DNA from: an uncultured Gemmobacter sp.
Lineage (GTDB): Bacteria; Pseudomonadota; Alphaproteobacteria; Rhodobacterales; Rhodobacteraceae
Assembly (NCBI GenBank): GCA_937983495.1
Contig: CALKAA010000419.1
Location: 1 to 7,095 of the forward strand
Length of the DNA stretch: 7,095 bases
Reading direction: 5' to 3'
The position numbers and the translations under genes are program-made. This document shows positions 6,287 to 7,095 of the stretch, piece by piece. Position 1 is the stretch's first letter. The number at the start of each line of letters is the position of its first letter. Under the pieces are notes generated by a model, which saw only the letters and a list, made by a program, of their open reading frames with translations, had not been told where the DNA came from and searched no databases.

Positions 6287-7084
6287 TCACTTCTTGCCGT
6301 AGCGGTAGCGGCGCAGACTGCGTTCCTGCGCACGGTTCAGGATAACACCCATCAGGGTGGTGCGGCCTTCGAACAGGCGCTCGCAACTGCGGATGTCTTC
6401 GGCTGTCGTGCGGGTGGCATCGGCGACCAGCAGCACGGCATCAACCTGCGGCAAGACCGAGATCACGTCATCAGAGCCCAGCGCAGGCGGCAGATCCAGC
6501 ACCACGATGGAGGGGGCAAGGTGATCGACCACGGCGCGCAGGGTCTCGGCCGTTTGCGGGGCCAGCAGGGTTTCGGCGGGATTGGCCACCGGCTCGCCAT
6601 TCAGGGCCAGCGCCAGATTGGGGCCGATGCGGCGCAGATGGCTTTCCAGCGGCTGATCGCCAGACAGCACTTCGCGCAGCGGTCCGGCAGGCACCCCGAG
6701 CAGATGCGCCAGATCGGGGTGGCGCAGTTCAAGGTCCAGCAACACGGTGCGACAGGAGGGCACGCGGGCCAGCGACAGCGCCAGATTGGCCGCGACAAGG
6801 CTTTTGCCGCAGCCATGGGTGGGCGAGGTCACGGCGATGCGCGACCAGCCGCGTTCCTGCATGGCTTGCAGGAGGCGGGTGCGCAGCATGTCGAATTGCG
6901 AGGTCACGGCGTGCTGGTCGGGTTCTGGAAACAGACCGTTTCCGGCCAGAAGGGCCGGGTCCAGCCGGGCCGGGGTCAGCGACTCCCAGACCTTTTCGGG
7001 CCGGTGCGGCGGTTGGGGCGGCGGGGTGTAGACCTCCATCAGGCCGGGCGTTTGTGGCGCGGCAACGGGCTGCACAGCAGGCAC
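6287..7084 (-). CDS. CpsD/ExoP-C-type P-loop ATPase, putative tyrosine autokinase; 5' end uncertain
   Basis: The frame is open to the right edge (one residue run reads A-R-N before the GTG at 7084), so the true start may lie outside and 265 residues is a minimum. A proline-rich N-terminus (about 1-40) precedes the FDMLRTRL motif (64-71), equivalent to FRxLRTNL of bacterial tyrosine kinases. The Walker A motif is SPTHGCGKS (87-95, K94), the Walker A' region is VLLDLELRHP (114-123), and Walker B is VVLDLPP (184-190, D187). It would sit at the membrane with the Wzz-like partner encoded six bases downstream and drive cycles of phosphorylation that control polymer length and export. Oddities: the A' motif has Glu (E119) where Asp is usual, and the C-terminal tyrosine cluster is reduced to Y260 and Y262 in RRYRYGKK. 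It could therefore be a weak kinase or simply an ATPase partner. Gene order is kinase first, then wzz-like. Confidence 0.85.
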   Translation of the reverse strand: MPAVQPVAAPQTPGLMEVYTPPPQPPHRPEKVWESLTPARLDPALLAGNGLFPEPDQHAVTSQFDMLRTRLLQAMQERGWSRIAVTSPTHGCGKSLVAANLALSLARVPSCRTVLLDLELRHPDLAHLLGVPAGPLREVLSGDQPLESHLRRIGPNLALALNGEPVANPAETLLAPQTAETLRAVVDHLAPSIVVLDLPPALGSDDVISVLPQVDAVLLVADATRTTAEDIRSCERLFEGRTTLMGVILNRAQERSLRRYRYGKK

Positions 7085-7095
7085 ATTGCGCGCCC

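Noticed and set aside
1..7095. CRISPR array, insertion sequence, tRNA/rRNA, prophage or defence genes
   Set aside because: No regularly spaced repeats, terminal inverted repeats with transposase, RNA-gene signatures or defence-protein motifs were seen on either strand.

Overview
The window is part of an exopolysaccharide/capsule biosynthesis locus from a GC-rich alphaproteobacterium. Codon use strongly biased to G/C in the third position, a promoter of TTGAC / N17 / TAGGGT type and ExoY/ExoP-like proteins suggest Rhodobacterales (Paracoccus/Rhodobacter relatives). The taxonomic placement is inference; no rRNA or other marker gene is present.

Layout. Positions 1-1963, minus strand: two overlapping glycosyltransferase genes, a GT4-type enzyme (764-1963, probable TTG start) followed with an 8-base overlap by a GT-A type glycosyltransferase (1-771) that runs off the left edge. 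Positions 2045-3415, plus strand: divergently transcribed, a Wzx/PST-type polysaccharide flippase whose promoter sits so close to its ATG that the mRNA may be leaderless. Positions 3521-3778, plus: a small two-helix membrane protein of unknown function, then two hairpins, the second a rho-independent terminator. Positions 3888-4215: a gene-free stretch of clearly lower GC (about 49% by hand count over 3901-4140) holding a 26-base dyad that looks like an operator. Positions 4216-4929, plus: an ExoY-type initiating sugar-phosphate transferase. Positions 4948-4986: a 17-bp hairpin with A and T tracts that can terminate both converging transcripts. Positions 5006-7084, minus: a Wzz/ExoP-N type chain-length protein, preceded six bases upstream by a separate CpsD/ExoP-C type ATPase (putative tyrosine kinase) whose 5' end may lie beyond the window.

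How the genes fit together (established for the families, inferred here): ExoY loads the first sugar phosphate on undecaprenyl phosphate, the glycosyltransferases extend the repeat unit on the cytoplasmic face, the flippase moves it across the inner membrane, and the Wzz-like protein with its partner ATPase controls polymer length and export. No polymerase (Wzy) or outer-membrane export channel is visible, so those must lie outside the window.

I did not find a clearly novel system. The points most worth a second look are the dyad upstream of exoY, the leaderless-type flippase promoter, the split and reordered ExoP pair with a minimal tyrosine tail, and the small membrane protein.
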